Assembly: GCF_018024495.1 (NCBI RefSeq)
Contig: NZ_CP071696.1
Coordinates: forward strand, 1 to 64,000
Source: Agromyces archimandritae
GTDB taxonomy: Bacteria > Actinomycetota > Actinomycetes > Actinomycetales > Microbacteriaceae
Direction of reading: 5' to 3'
DNA: 64,000 nt
The notes beneath the pieces were generated by a model. That model saw only the letters and a list, made by a program, of their open reading frames with translations, had not been told where the DNA came from and searched no databases. Positions within the stretch are counted from its first letter, which is position 1. The number at the start of each line of letters is the position of its first letter. A program made the position numbers and the translations under genes. This document shows, piece by piece, positions 9,283 to 16,788 of the stretch.

Positions 9283-9398
9283 CCTGACCTCGCGACCTGG
9301 GGAACTTCGGTGAGCAACTCTGGGGAAAACCGGCGAGCGCAATCAACGGGTTCCCGTTCTTCGTTTCCGGACGTGCCGGACGCCTCGCGATGCGCCGC

Positions 9399-10221
9399 TC
9401 ACACGGGGGAGCGGCGTGCGATCGCCGCAAGACGCGCCGCGGTATGCTGCAGCAGCCTCCGGAGTTCGGCGGGTTCGTCGACGTGCACCGCGCACGGCAG
9501 TGCGGCGATCACCGGCGGGATCCACTCGAGGCGCTCGGCCTGGATCTCGACGCGATGCCAGCCGGCCTCGTCCCCGTCGAGCGCGGAGATCACGGCGACG
9601 CTCGCCGGGAACCCCGCACGGATCGTCGCCTCGTCGGCCTGTGCGCGGAGCGTGATGCGCCATCGCCGTTCGGCGCGTGCGAACCCGTCGACCAGTTCGG
9701 CGACCGCCCGGGCGGCATCGCTCCGATCGGCCGGCGGGAGCTCTCCGGGTATTCGTCGTGCCTCCTGGATCCGATCCACCCGGAAGGTCCGGCCGGCCGC
9801 GGCGTCGACATCGTGCGCGACCAGATACCAGCGCCCGGCGTACGAGACGAGGTCCTCCGGCTCGACCGATCTCGCCGGACCCGTGCCGCGAGTCCCGCGG
9901 TATCGGAGGGCGAGCGGGTATCGCCTCGCGACCGCATCGGCGACGGTGAGCAGGATGTCGGCGTCCGGCACCGTCCGGTCGTCGACGGTGTCGATCGCTG
10001 CGGTGTCGAGCAGCGCGCCCAGTCGTCGCGCGGTTTCCTCCGGCAGCACCCGTCGTGTTTTCGACGTCGCCGTGAGCATCGCGGCGTGCGAGACACCCGG
10101 CGCTGCGCGGGCGTTGAGGAGTCCGAGGACCACGGCGAGGGCTTCCTCGCTCGAGAGCATGAGCGGCGGCATGCGGATCCCCGAGGCGAGGCGGTACCCG
10201 CCGTAGCGGCCGCGGAGCGAC
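9399..10221 (-). pseudogene. WYL-domain transcriptional regulator, 5' truncated
   Basis: The frame contains the WYL core (residues such as YAGRWYLVAHD, the ligand-binding face RTFRVDRI) and the C-terminal WCX domain. It lacks the N-terminal DeoR/HTH_11 winged helix that normally occupies the first 60 residues. Recognisable sequence starts at RGRYGGYRLASG, just left of 10222, where an oppositely oriented VOC gene begins without its own start. Codons upstream of that point (to 10304) are antisense to the VOC gene and are not homologous. The protein could not bind DNA as encoded. Confidence 0.7.
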
Positions 10222-10554
10222 TTGACGGGCCTGACCGCCGTCCGCGTCCACCCGCTGTTCGCCGAGCTGCGCACGCCGGGGGACACCCTGGCGATCGCGA
10301 GCACGAAGACCGTCCCGATGCTCGGAGACGGGGCGGCCGAGTCCGTGTCGAACCGTTCGGTCGCCCTCGACTTCCTGGTCGACGACGTCGATACGAGCTA
10401 CGAACAGCTCGCCGGCTCCATCGAGAGCTTCGTGAACGAACCGACCGACATGCCTTGGGGCAACCGGTCGCTGCTGTTCTGCGACCCCGACGGCAATCTA
10501 GTCCGCTTCTTCACGCCGACGTCCGCGGAAGCCGCGGCGCGCTTCGAGAGCTGA
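10222..10554 (+). pseudogene. VOC-family (glyoxalase-like) protein, 5' truncated
   Basis: 110 codons from a doubtful TTG. The sequence begins at TGLTAVRVHPLFAELRTP, which in VOC proteins normally follows about 25 residues of first beta-strand and helix. The remainder (LAIASTKTVPMLGDG ... VALDFLVDDVD ... MPWGNRSLLFCDPDGNLV) is intact to the stop. It abuts the truncated WYL regulator head to head. The natural arrangement is presumably a regulator divergent from its target, with the shared promoter deleted. Confidence 0.65.
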
Positions 10555-10560
10555 GCGCGA

Positions 10561-11025
10561 TCACCGGCGATCGAGGTAGGCCGCCAGATTCGCCAGCGAC
10601 GAGGTGAGGCCGGCCGCGTGGTCGCGGGCGAGGACCCCGTCCGGCACGCCGCGCGCCTCGATCTGCACTTCGGCTCCGCCGTCGGCGGGATCGACCGTCC
10701 ACGTCATCCGCATCGTGCCCTGGAACGCCGGGTCCTCGGCGTCGAAGACGATCTCCTGCTCGACGAGACGGCCCGGGACGATCCGCACGATGCGGACATC
10801 CGAGGCATCGGAATCGTCGGTCGTCTTGCCCGGTGCGCCGGCGGCGTCCTCGTAGCTCAGGATCAGCCGGTACGAGCCGCCCTCGCGCAGATCGACGTGC
10901 TCGAAGCGGCCGTGCATCCCGGCCGGCGGCAGCCAGGCGAGCAGTGCTTCGGGAGTCGTGAGCGCCTCGAAGAGGAGCTCGGGGTCGGCATGGATGAGAA
11001 GCGATGCGCGGTCCGTTCTGGCCAT
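10561..11025 (-). CDS. SRPBCC (AHSA1-like) domain protein
   Basis: 154 residues with the START-like/AHSA1 fold: N-terminal strand ASLLIHADPELLFEALTTPEALLAWLPP, then a long beta region (GGSYRLILSYED) and a final long helix (DHAAGLTSSLANLAAYL). Such proteins bind small hydrophobic ligands or act as stress and resistance factors; no substrate can be read. The ATG is at 11025. It is divergent from a padR gene with a 45-nt intergenic region, which is typical of PadR-controlled SRPBCC genes. Confidence 0.85.
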   Translation of the reverse strand: MARTDRASLLIHADPELLFEALTTPEALLAWLPPAGMHGRFEHVDLREGGSYRLILSYEDAAGAPGKTTDDSDASDVRIVRIVPGRLVEQEIVFDAEDPAFQGTMRMTWTVDPADGGAEVQIEARGVPDGVLARDHAAGLTSSLANLAAYLDRR

Positions 11026-11034
11026 GGCTCAACC

Positions 11035-11064
11035 TTGACATGTTCGACTATGTAGGGACACAAT
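11035..11064 (+). promoter_or_regulatory. Candidate padR promoter with palindromic operator
   Basis: TTGACA at 11035-11040 and CACAAT at 11059-11064 give a -35/-10 pair with an 18-nt spacer. An inverted repeat ACAT-N8-ATGT (11038-11053) lies inside the pair and between the two divergent genes. PadR-type regulators bind short inverted repeats with 8-nt spacing, so autoregulation is plausible but unproven. Confidence 0.4.
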
Positions 11065-11070
11065 CTAGTC

Positions 11071-11451
11071 GTGCACGAGAATAGTGATCCCGCCGCGGCC
11101 GCTCCCGAGGGGGAATGGCCGAAAGACTGGATGCGCGCGGCTCTCGGCATCCTCGTCCTTCGCGCCCTCGAGGCCGGGCCGTCGTACGGCTATGCGATCA
11201 TCTCCGACCTCGCCGCCCACGGGCTCGGCACGGTCAAGGGCGGCACCCTGTACCCGCTCCTCACCCGGTACGAACGCGCCGGGTACGTCACCGCCGAATG
11301 GCGTGCGGGCGACGGCGGCCCAGGGCGCAAATACTTCTCGCTCACCGAGAGCGGGCGCGAGGCGCTCGAGCGCCTGCGTGGATCCTGGCGGCTGTTCGCG
11401 TCGAACGCCGACGACTATTTGACCGGAACGGCCGGGAAGGACCTCGGATGA
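11071..11451 (+). CDS. PadR-family transcriptional regulator
   Basis: 126 residues with a GTG start. The winged helix covers residues about 20-100 (MRAALGILVLRALEAGPSYGYAIISDL ... VKGGTLYPLLTRYERAGYV ... GRKYFSLTESGREAL). It probably represses the divergent SRPBCC gene and its own operon. The stop overlaps the ATG of the membrane protein gene by ATGA (11448-11451), so the two are translationally coupled. Confidence 0.92.
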   Translation: MHENSDPAAAAPEGEWPKDWMRAALGILVLRALEAGPSYGYAIISDLAAHGLGTVKGGTLYPLLTRYERAGYVTAEWRAGDGGPGRKYFSLTESGREALERLRGSWRLFASNADDYLTGTAGKDLG

Positions 11452-12182
11452 ACACGACCACCATGACCGACGAGCTTTGGATCGAGCTCTTCACCGTCGA
11501 ACTCCGCATGCGCCGGGTGCCCGGTCCCGTGATCGGCGACGCGCTCGCGAGCGTGACGGAGCTGCTCGCCGACAGCGGCCAGAGCGCCGAAGAGGCTTTC
11601 GGCGCCCCGCGGGAGTACGCGGACTCGCTCGACCTTCCCGCAGAGGGAGGCCGCCGGCAGGCCGTGCGCACCGTCGTGCAGCCGGTGATCGGCCTGATCG
11701 CGTTCATCACCTTCGCGCTGGCGAGCACCGCCATGATCGAGGGCGAGCCGATCATGCTCTCCGCGCTGCAGGCTGCGGTGCTTGCGATCCCGGTCGTCCT
11801 GACCCTGATGTTCATCTGGCCCCTCTACATCCGCTCCATGGCACGACTGCGCTGGATGCCCGCGGTCGTGGTGGCGATCGCGGCGGTCTCCGGCGCGGTG
11901 TCGGCGCTGTTGGCGCCCGCCTCAGACGCGGATGCCTGGCTCGTGTTCTCCGCGGTGCCGGTCGTCGTGGTCACGGCCGCCGTGCTCGTGCTGATCGCCG
12001 TGATCGGCACCGTGCAGAACGTGCGGAGCCGGCACAGCGATGCGATCGTCGACCCGATTCGCGGCGCCGCTCCGGCGAACCCGCGCCGGCTGCTGTTCCT
12101 CATCGCGACCGCGTGGATCTTCCCGATCTTCGCCGCCCTCATGTTCGGGATGATCTGGCTCCTCGACGCGTTCGCCGGCTGA
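11448..12182 (+). CDS. HAAS-like multi-pass membrane protein coupled to PadR
   Basis: 244 residues. The N-terminal about 55 residues are soluble and helical (LWIELFTVELRMRRVPGPVIGDALASVTELLADSG), resembling the HAAS domain that often sits next to PadR regulators. Four to five hydrophobic segments follow (about 70-230), ending with IFAALMFGMIWLLDAFAG. The start was chosen at the ATGA overlap with padR. A role as partner or anti-regulator of PadR is inferred from the gene pairing only. Confidence 0.7.
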   Translation: MNTTTMTDELWIELFTVELRMRRVPGPVIGDALASVTELLADSGQSAEEAFGAPREYADSLDLPAEGGRRQAVRTVVQPVIGLIAFITFALASTAMIEGEPIMLSALQAAVLAIPVVLTLMFIWPLYIRSMARLRWMPAVVVAIAAVSGAVSALLAPASDADAWLVFSAVPVVVVTAAVLVLIAVIGTVQNVRSRHSDAIVDPIRGAAPANPRRLLFLIATAWIFPIFAALMFGMIWLLDAFAG

Positions 12183-12192
12183 GCGCGGGGCC

Positions 12193-12774
12193 TCAGGCCC
12201 CCACTTCGGGGTCCGCGTCGGCCGGGTAGGTGATGCGGTCGCCGTCGACGCGGGCGAAGGGGGTGAGGTCGGCCGTCGTCGTGCGGATGGGGGAGATGAT
12301 GTGGCGGACACGCACGCCGCGCACGAGCAGCGCGTCGGTGATGAGGCGCCGGTGGCAACGCCACGGGACGGCCTCGCTGCACATGATCGCCGGCGTACCC
12401 TCGGCGGCGATCGCGAGCAGCTCCCGGAGTCCGTGCCGGAACGCATCGCCGGCCATGTAGTCGGCGTAGTCGCGGAAGGCCTTGACCCGCCATCCGTCGT
12501 TCGGTGAGGGGGTCCCCGCAGGCGTGTGGCGACGCCCGCCGAGCTCGCGGATCCAGTGGTAGCGGACGTCGGACGGCAGTGAGGTCTCGATCTCGGAGCG
12601 GTTCCACTGCGGGTGCTTCCGCGAGCTCGGGAACGACCGCACGTCGACGAGATCCGTGACGTCGTGCGCACGGAGCATGGCGACGACCTCCTCGAGGGAA
12701 CGGGTCGAGTGGCCGATCGTGTAGACGACCCGGGCGCCGCCGGTCGGCGTGCCCCGGTTTTCGGAGCCCGTCAT
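12193..12774 (-). CDS. DUF488 family protein
   Basis: 193 residues with the DUF488 signature: YTIGHSTRSLEEVVAMLRAH, LVDVRSFPSSRKHPQWN, IRELGGRR and the conserved cysteine-containing CSEAVPWRCHRRLI. The family has no firmly assigned function; the Cys and His residues are probably active or metal-binding. Its ATG overlaps the stop of the upstream DUF2945 gene by 4 nt, so the two form an operon. Confidence 0.9.
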   Translation of the reverse strand: MTGSENRGTPTGGARVVYTIGHSTRSLEEVVAMLRAHDVTDLVDVRSFPSSRKHPQWNRSEIETSLPSDVRYHWIRELGGRRHTPAGTPSPNDGWRVKAFRDYADYMAGDAFRHGLRELLAIAAEGTPAIMCSEAVPWRCHRRLITDALLVRGVRVRHIISPIRTTTADLTPFARVDGDRITYPADADPEVGA

Positions 12775-12995
12775 CCGCCGAGGAGGTGCAGGGCGGTGCC
12801 CTTGTGCAGGGCGATATGGGTGGTCGTGTCGCTCCGGATCTCGTACTGCGGATGCTCCGGCGTACAGTGATGCGTGTAGCCGTGGAAGTCGACGTCGCTC
12901 GTGTGCACGGCGATGATCGTGCCGGCGACGTGGCCGGCCTCGGAGTTCCAGCCGACGTGATCGCCGACCCGGAACGCTGGTTCGCGGTTCGTCAT
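12771..12995 (-). CDS. DUF2945 (hypervirulence-associated TUDOR-like) small protein
   Basis: 74 residues: FRVGDHVGWNSEAGHVAGTIIAVHTSDVDFHGYTHH then PQYEIRSDTTTHIALHKGTALH. This is the SH3-like fold of DUF2945 proteins, whose role is unknown. It is the first gene of an operon with DUF488. A GGAAGCGGGG stretch precedes the ATG and a TAGCGT -10-like box lies 15 nt further upstream of it. Confidence 0.85.
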   Translation of the reverse strand: MTNREPAFRVGDHVGWNSEAGHVAGTIIAVHTSDVDFHGYTHHCTPEHPQYEIRSDTTTHIALHKGTALHLLGG

Positions 12996-13044
12996 GATGG
13001 CCCCGCTTCCACGCTATCGCGCGGTCCGCGGCGGGAGCCGCCGA

Positions 13045-13959
13045 TCACCAGGCTTCGGCGCCCTCGAAGTTCGTCTCGCGGGGCCGGTAGCCGAGTCGTT
13101 CGCGCGCCGCGGTGAGGTCGAAGGTGCGCTCGTAGCCGAGGCGGCTCACGGCGTGCCGGGTGACGGGCGGGCGGCGCCCGGAGATGCGAGCGGCCCGTTC
13201 GAGGGCGTGCGCCCCGCGCATCGCGGCGGCCGTCGGCACCCCGGAGATCCGCACCTTCGTGCCGCGCCGTTCGAGCAGTTCGGCGACGGCGTGCGAAAGG
13301 CGAACGGGTTCGGCGTCGGTCACGTTGAAGACCCCGCGGGGCCCGTGCGCGTGGATGCCGAGGCGCACGGCATCCACGAGGTTGTCGATATGGGTCAGGG
13401 AGTGCTGCACCGCCCCGGCATCCGGCAGCACCAGGCGGCCGGCGCGCACCGCGTCGACGAGGCTCGGCAGGAACAGCGGATCGCCCGGACCGTAGACGGC
13501 GTGCGGGCGGAGCACCGCGGCGTCCCGCCCGCCGAGTTCGGCCTCGGCGAGCGCCATGGTCGCCGCATACGCGCTCAGGTATCGGCGGGGCGGCCGGGCG
13601 TCCTCGCGTTCGTCGACGTTCGGCCCGAAGGCGTCGTAGACGCTCGACGTCGACACCTGGACGATGCGTGCGCCCGGGAAGGTGCGGATGACCGCGCGCG
13701 TGCCGTCGCGGTTGACCCGCAGGGCGTCTTCGTAGCGCGCCCAGTCGTCGCTCAGGGCCGCGCAGTGCACCACGGCATCCACCCGCTCGGGGTCTCGCAG
13801 GGGGCCCCGCCCGATGTTCCACACCCGGTACGTGCCGCGCGGATGCGACCACCCGCCGACCCGGCGACCGTAGCCGGTCACGCGGTGTCCGTCGTCGGCG
13901 AGAGCGGTGGCGACGGCTCCTCCGATGAACCCGCTCGCACCCGTGACGGCGACCCTCAT
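13045..13959 (-). CDS. NAD(P)-dependent epimerase/extended SDR, atypical active site
   Basis: 304 residues. The Rossmann motif TGASGFIGG lies at residues 6-14, and the core has VHCAALSDDWARYEDALRVN and VSTSSVYDAFG with the catalytic Ser region. The usual YxxxK is here YAATM (..YLSAYAATMALAE), so the catalytic lysine is replaced by methionine. Later motifs (LRPHAVYGPGDP, HIDNLVDAVRLG, GVFNVTDAEPV) are normal. The ATG is preceded by GGAAGGAG. It may be a non-catalytic or altered SDR; the substrate is unknown. The gene is monocistronic. Confidence 0.85.
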   Translation of the reverse strand: MRVAVTGASGFIGGAVATALADDGHRVTGYGRRVGGWSHPRGTYRVWNIGRGPLRDPERVDAVVHCAALSDDWARYEDALRVNRDGTRAVIRTFPGARIVQVSTSSVYDAFGPNVDEREDARPPRRYLSAYAATMALAEAELGGRDAAVLRPHAVYGPGDPLFLPSLVDAVRAGRLVLPDAGAVQHSLTHIDNLVDAVRLGIHAHGPRGVFNVTDAEPVRLSHAVAELLERRGTKVRISGVPTAAAMRGAHALERAARISGRRPPVTRHAVSRLGYERTFDLTAARERLGYRPRETNFEGAEAW

Positions 13960-14083
13960 CCCGGCTCCTTCCCGGCGCCTCGGGCGGCGCGCAGTGTGGA
14001 TGCGCCCCGTTCGGGGCGACCCGATCGAGCCTACGGTGTGCGGGCGACCGCATCGCACCCGGGATGCGGCCGGCGGCGCCGAT

Positions 14084-14878
14084 TCAGAACCCGGCGAGCA
14101 GCTGCGCGGGGTCGTAGCCGAACCCGCGCAGCACCTCGTAGCCGATGCCGATCGTGCAGTAGACGGCGAGGGCGGTGCCGAGGAGCTTCTCGCGCGCCGA
14201 CCCGGCATCGCCCAGGAGCGGGAGGGCGAAATAGCCGTTCGGCAGCCAGATCGCGCTCACGATCGGCAGGCGCCGCCAGAACCGCGGCGGCTTCGGCACC
14301 CAGGGCCACAGGGCGCCGGGCAGCCCCGCCGAGGTCAGGAAGTCGCCGGCGAGGTGGGTGACGTAGCCGAGGACGATCGCCAGCGGGAACCAGTCGAAGG
14401 ACTCCGGGGCGAAGAAGACGACGAGCACCCCGGCGACGAGCCCGACGAGCCACGCGAGCGGCCACGACGGCACGAGTTCGCGTGCCTTGACGGCGAACGC
14501 GACGAGGGCGACGGTCGCGATCGCCGGCCCCGGGGCGAGCTCGCCGACCCACTCGGTGGCGACGGTGAACTGCCCGAGCACGTATGCGGCGACCGCGACC
14601 ACGATGACGGCCAGCAGCGAATGCGCACCCTGCCGGTGGCCTCCGGTGACCTCGCCGATGAAGCCGGTGAGCATACGGCCGAGCACGGGCACCGACTGCG
14701 AGATCGTCGCACTGTGGTGATCGGCGTCGGGCAGGAGTGCGGCGCCGGCGCAGACGGCGGCACCGACGAGCACGCCCGTGGCCTCGAGGGGGAACATGCC
14801 GGTGGCGGCATACGGCATGGCGGTGGTCGCGGCGATCCAGACGGCTGCGCCGCTCGTCGCGTGGTTGACGCCCATCAT
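14084..14878 (-). CDS. YdjM-like membrane-bound metal-dependent hydrolase family protein
   Basis: 264 residues with the DUF457/YdjM pattern: MMGVNHATSGAAVW at the start, LLPDADHHSATIS, GEVTGGHRQGAHSLL, and ILGYVTHLAGDFLTSAG. The conserved His and Asp residues sit between about six hydrophobic segments. Family members are integral membrane proteins, sometimes induced by SOS; their substrate is unknown. GAGGAGCC precedes the paired ATGs at 14878 and 14875. An in-frame extension further upstream has no membrane or family character and was left out. Confidence 0.85.
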   Translation of the reverse strand: MMGVNHATSGAAVWIAATTAMPYAATGMFPLEATGVLVGAAVCAGAALLPDADHHSATISQSVPVLGRMLTGFIGEVTGGHRQGAHSLLAVIVVAVAAYVLGQFTVATEWVGELAPGPAIATVALVAFAVKARELVPSWPLAWLVGLVAGVLVVFFAPESFDWFPLAIVLGYVTHLAGDFLTSAGLPGALWPWVPKPPRFWRRLPIVSAIWLPNGYFALPLLGDAGSAREKLLGTALAVYCTIGIGYEVLRGFGYDPAQLLAGF

Positions 14879-15033
14879 CGGCGGTGGAGGCTCCTCGGTT
14901 CGGGTTCGGGATGCCGCGCGCCGGTGAGGAGTGCGGGCGGCGTGACGACGATACCGGCATCCACCGACGCGGGCGGGCGGCGCCAGCGGCCTGCGAGGCG
15001 CTGCCGCCCGAAGCCGCTTCGCGGCCGCGCGCC

Positions 15034-15039
15034 TAGGAT
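15034..15039 (+). promoter_or_regulatory. -10 box of a leaderless promoter
   Basis: TAGGAT, with the ATG of the dehydrogenase gene 6 nt downstream, so transcription would start at or near the A of ATG. Confidence 0.6.
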
Positions 15040-15045
15040 GCAGGC

Positions 15046-16020
15046 ATGCGCATCGCGATCCTCGACGACTACCAGAACGCCGCACGCGGATTCGCCGACT
15101 GGGACCGGCTCGAACGCGACCACGGCGCCGAGATCACCGTGTTCGACGAATACCTGGGGGCCGGCGACGACGAGGTGGTCGCCGCGCTCGACGGCTTCGA
15201 CGCCGTCGTCGCGATGCGCGAGCGTACCCCGTTCACCGCAGCCCGGCTCGCACGCCTGCCGAAGCTCGGCCTCATCGTCTCGACCGGGCGACGGAACGCA
15301 TCCATCGACCTCGCCGCGGCGCACGAGCACGGCGTCGTCGTGAGCCACACGGGCTACCTGCCGTCGCCGGCCGCCGAGCACACCTGGGCGCTCATCCTCG
15401 CGGCCGTCCGCCGCCTCGACGTCGAGCTCGGCTCGGCGGGGCGCGGCTGGACGGCGGATGCCGGCTGGCAGCGCACCGTCGGCCGCGGCCTCGAGGGCCG
15501 CACCCTCGGCGTGCTCGGCCTCGGCAACCTCGGCGCGCGCGTCGCCCGCGTCGGCCTCGCCTTCGGCATGGACGTCATCGCCTGGAGCGAGCACCTCACC
15601 GCAGAGCGCGCATCCGAGCACGGCGTGCGCCGCGTCGAGAAGGAGGAACTGTTCGCCGCCGCCGACATCCTCACCGTCCACCTCGTGCTCTCACGCCGCA
15701 CCCGCGGCCTCGTCGGCGAACGGGAGTTCGCGCTCATGAAACCCGACGCGATCTTCGTGAACACCTCGCGGGGGCCGATCGCCGACGAGCACGCCCTCAT
15801 CGCCGCGCTCGAGGAGGACCGCATCGGCATGGCCGCACTCGACGTGTTCGACACCGAACCGCTTCCGGCCGGCCACCCCCTGCGGCTGGCGCCGCGCACC
15901 GTGCTGACCCCCCACATCGGCTATGTCACGCGCGAGCAGTACGAGGTCTTCTACCGAGACGCCGTCGAGGGCATCGCGGCGTGGGCGGCGGGCCGGCCGA
16001 TCCGGGTCATGGAAGGCTGA
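15046..16020 (+). CDS. D-isomer-specific 2-hydroxyacid dehydrogenase
   Basis: 324 residues. The NAD-binding motif is GVLGLGNLGARVA (about residues 158-170). The catalytic Arg region is NTSRGPIADEHAL, the Glu lies in DVFDTEPLP, and the His in LTPHIGYVT. It reduces a 2-oxoacid or oxidises a 2-hydroxyacid in the cytoplasm; the substrate is not evident (phosphoglycerate dehydrogenase-like paralogue). Expression is probably leaderless from TAGGAT. A hairpin terminator follows at 16029-16050. Confidence 0.92.
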   Translation: MRIAILDDYQNAARGFADWDRLERDHGAEITVFDEYLGAGDDEVVAALDGFDAVVAMRERTPFTAARLARLPKLGLIVSTGRRNASIDLAAAHEHGVVVSHTGYLPSPAAEHTWALILAAVRRLDVELGSAGRGWTADAGWQRTVGRGLEGRTLGVLGLGNLGARVARVGLAFGMDVIAWSEHLTAERASEHGVRRVEKEELFAAADILTVHLVLSRRTRGLVGEREFALMKPDAIFVNTSRGPIADEHALIAALEEDRIGMAALDVFDTEPLPAGHPLRLAPRTVLTPHIGYVTREQYEVFYRDAVEGIAAWAAGRPIRVMEG

Positions 16021-16028
16021 GGCCGTGT

Positions 16029-16050
16029 GCGGATGCCGGACGGCATCCGC
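16029..16050 (+). terminator. Hairpin after the 2-hydroxyacid dehydrogenase
   Basis: A perfect 9-bp stem, GCGGATGCC-GGAC-GGCATCCGC, begins 8 nt after the stop codon. There is no U-tract, as is common in this group. Confidence 0.65.
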
Positions 16051-16158
16051 GAGGGCGGGATCTCGACACCCCGCGCGGCGTCTTGACCCCCCGAGCGGGG
16101 GCAGCGTTGAATGAGACCACGTGCGCGAGCCGAGCAACGGAAGCGAGTGATCGAGCCA

Positions 16159-16653
16159 ATGACAGACGCAGGATACCGAGCGACGCCGAACGAAGACGCC
16201 GACCCCATCGACCGCGCGGTCGAGCCGCTCGGCGACGAGGACGCCGCCAGCATCGCCGCTCCCGACCGGAACCGGCACACCACCGACTTCCGGTTCATGA
16301 TCGTCGTGCTCGCCGCGATCCTCGCGCTCTTCCTCGCCTTCGGGCTGCTCATCGCCTTCAGCCCGACCGGGGCGGCGATCAGTGCCCTCGCCGTGATCGC
16401 GGCCCCGATCGCGACGGTCGTCGTCGCCTACTACGGGCTCACCCTCGCGGTGCGGCAGGTGCGCGAGGCGCGCACGGCCGCCGCGACCGCCGAGGCGCGT
16501 GCGCGTGCGGCCGAGACCGCCGTGCGGGAGTCGGACAACTGGGCCGCGCAGATGGAATCCGGCCTGCGGGTCGCCGTTGCGCGTCTGCGCGGGGCGAACA
16601 TCGACACAACCGACGTGGAACGCGCCGCGGGCACCCCGGGCGACTTCTTCTGA
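16159..16653 (+). CDS. Two-TM membrane protein with C-terminal coiled coil
   Basis: 164 residues from the ATG at 16159. An acidic N-terminus (about 45 residues) is followed by two hydrophobic segments (FMIVVLAAILALFLAFGLLIAF and AISALAVIAAPIATVVVAYYGLTLAV). A charged alanine-rich helix (VRQVREARTAAATAEARARAAETAV) then leads to a short polar tail. I recognise no family. An alternative ATG at 16111 would add 16 Arg-rich residues but has no ribosome site; GGAAGCGAG lies upstream of 16159. It converges on the E2 gene across a palindromic repeat. Confidence 0.7.
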   Translation: MTDAGYRATPNEDADPIDRAVEPLGDEDAASIAAPDRNRHTTDFRFMIVVLAAILALFLAFGLLIAFSPTGAAISALAVIAAPIATVVVAYYGLTLAVRQVREARTAAATAEARARAAETAVRESDNWAAQMESGLRVAVARLRGANIDTTDVERAAGTPGDFF

Positions 16654-16662
16654 TCGACGAAA

Positions 16663-16783
16663 CGACTGCGGGGTGGATGCGGTCTCGATACGGCCGCAAG
16701 CGGCCTCCTCGACCGCCGGGGTGCCGCCGGTCGAGGAGCGAGCGCCAGCGAGCGTATCGAGACGGCATCCACCCCCGCAGTCG
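16663..16783. repeat. Large nested palindrome (REP-like) between convergent genes
   Basis: Outer arms 16663-16692 and 16753-16783 are complementary over 30 nt with one bulge and one mismatch (core GTCTCGATACG / CGTATCGAGAC). Inside them lies a second perfect 9-bp pair, TCCTCGACC / GGTCGAGGA (16706-16714, 16729-16737). It fills the space between two convergent genes, so its transcript would form a strong hairpin on either strand. The same core words are, to my knowledge, common as dispersed repeats in Microbacteriaceae. Confidence 0.8.
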
Positions 16784-16788
16784 TCGCC

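Larger units (their letters stand above)
7003..9345 (+). mobile_element. IS21-family insertion sequence (both genes frameshifted)
   Basis: The element is 2343 bp. Its ends begin TGA and share the pattern GCGCTC-N9-TTCC, followed inside by a second repeat (TGCTCAtCGA on the left, TGCTCAcCGA on the right). It is flanked by a 4-bp duplication ACGG (6999-7002 and 9346-9349). It has the istA-istB gene order. Each gene contains one single-base indel, so the copy cannot move by itself as read. Confidence 0.85.

Noticed and set aside
9344..9357. Small inverted repeat AACGGG-TT-CCCGTT at the right IS21 edge
   Set aside because: It straddles the element end and its target duplication, so it is probably created by the insertion site and is not a terminator.
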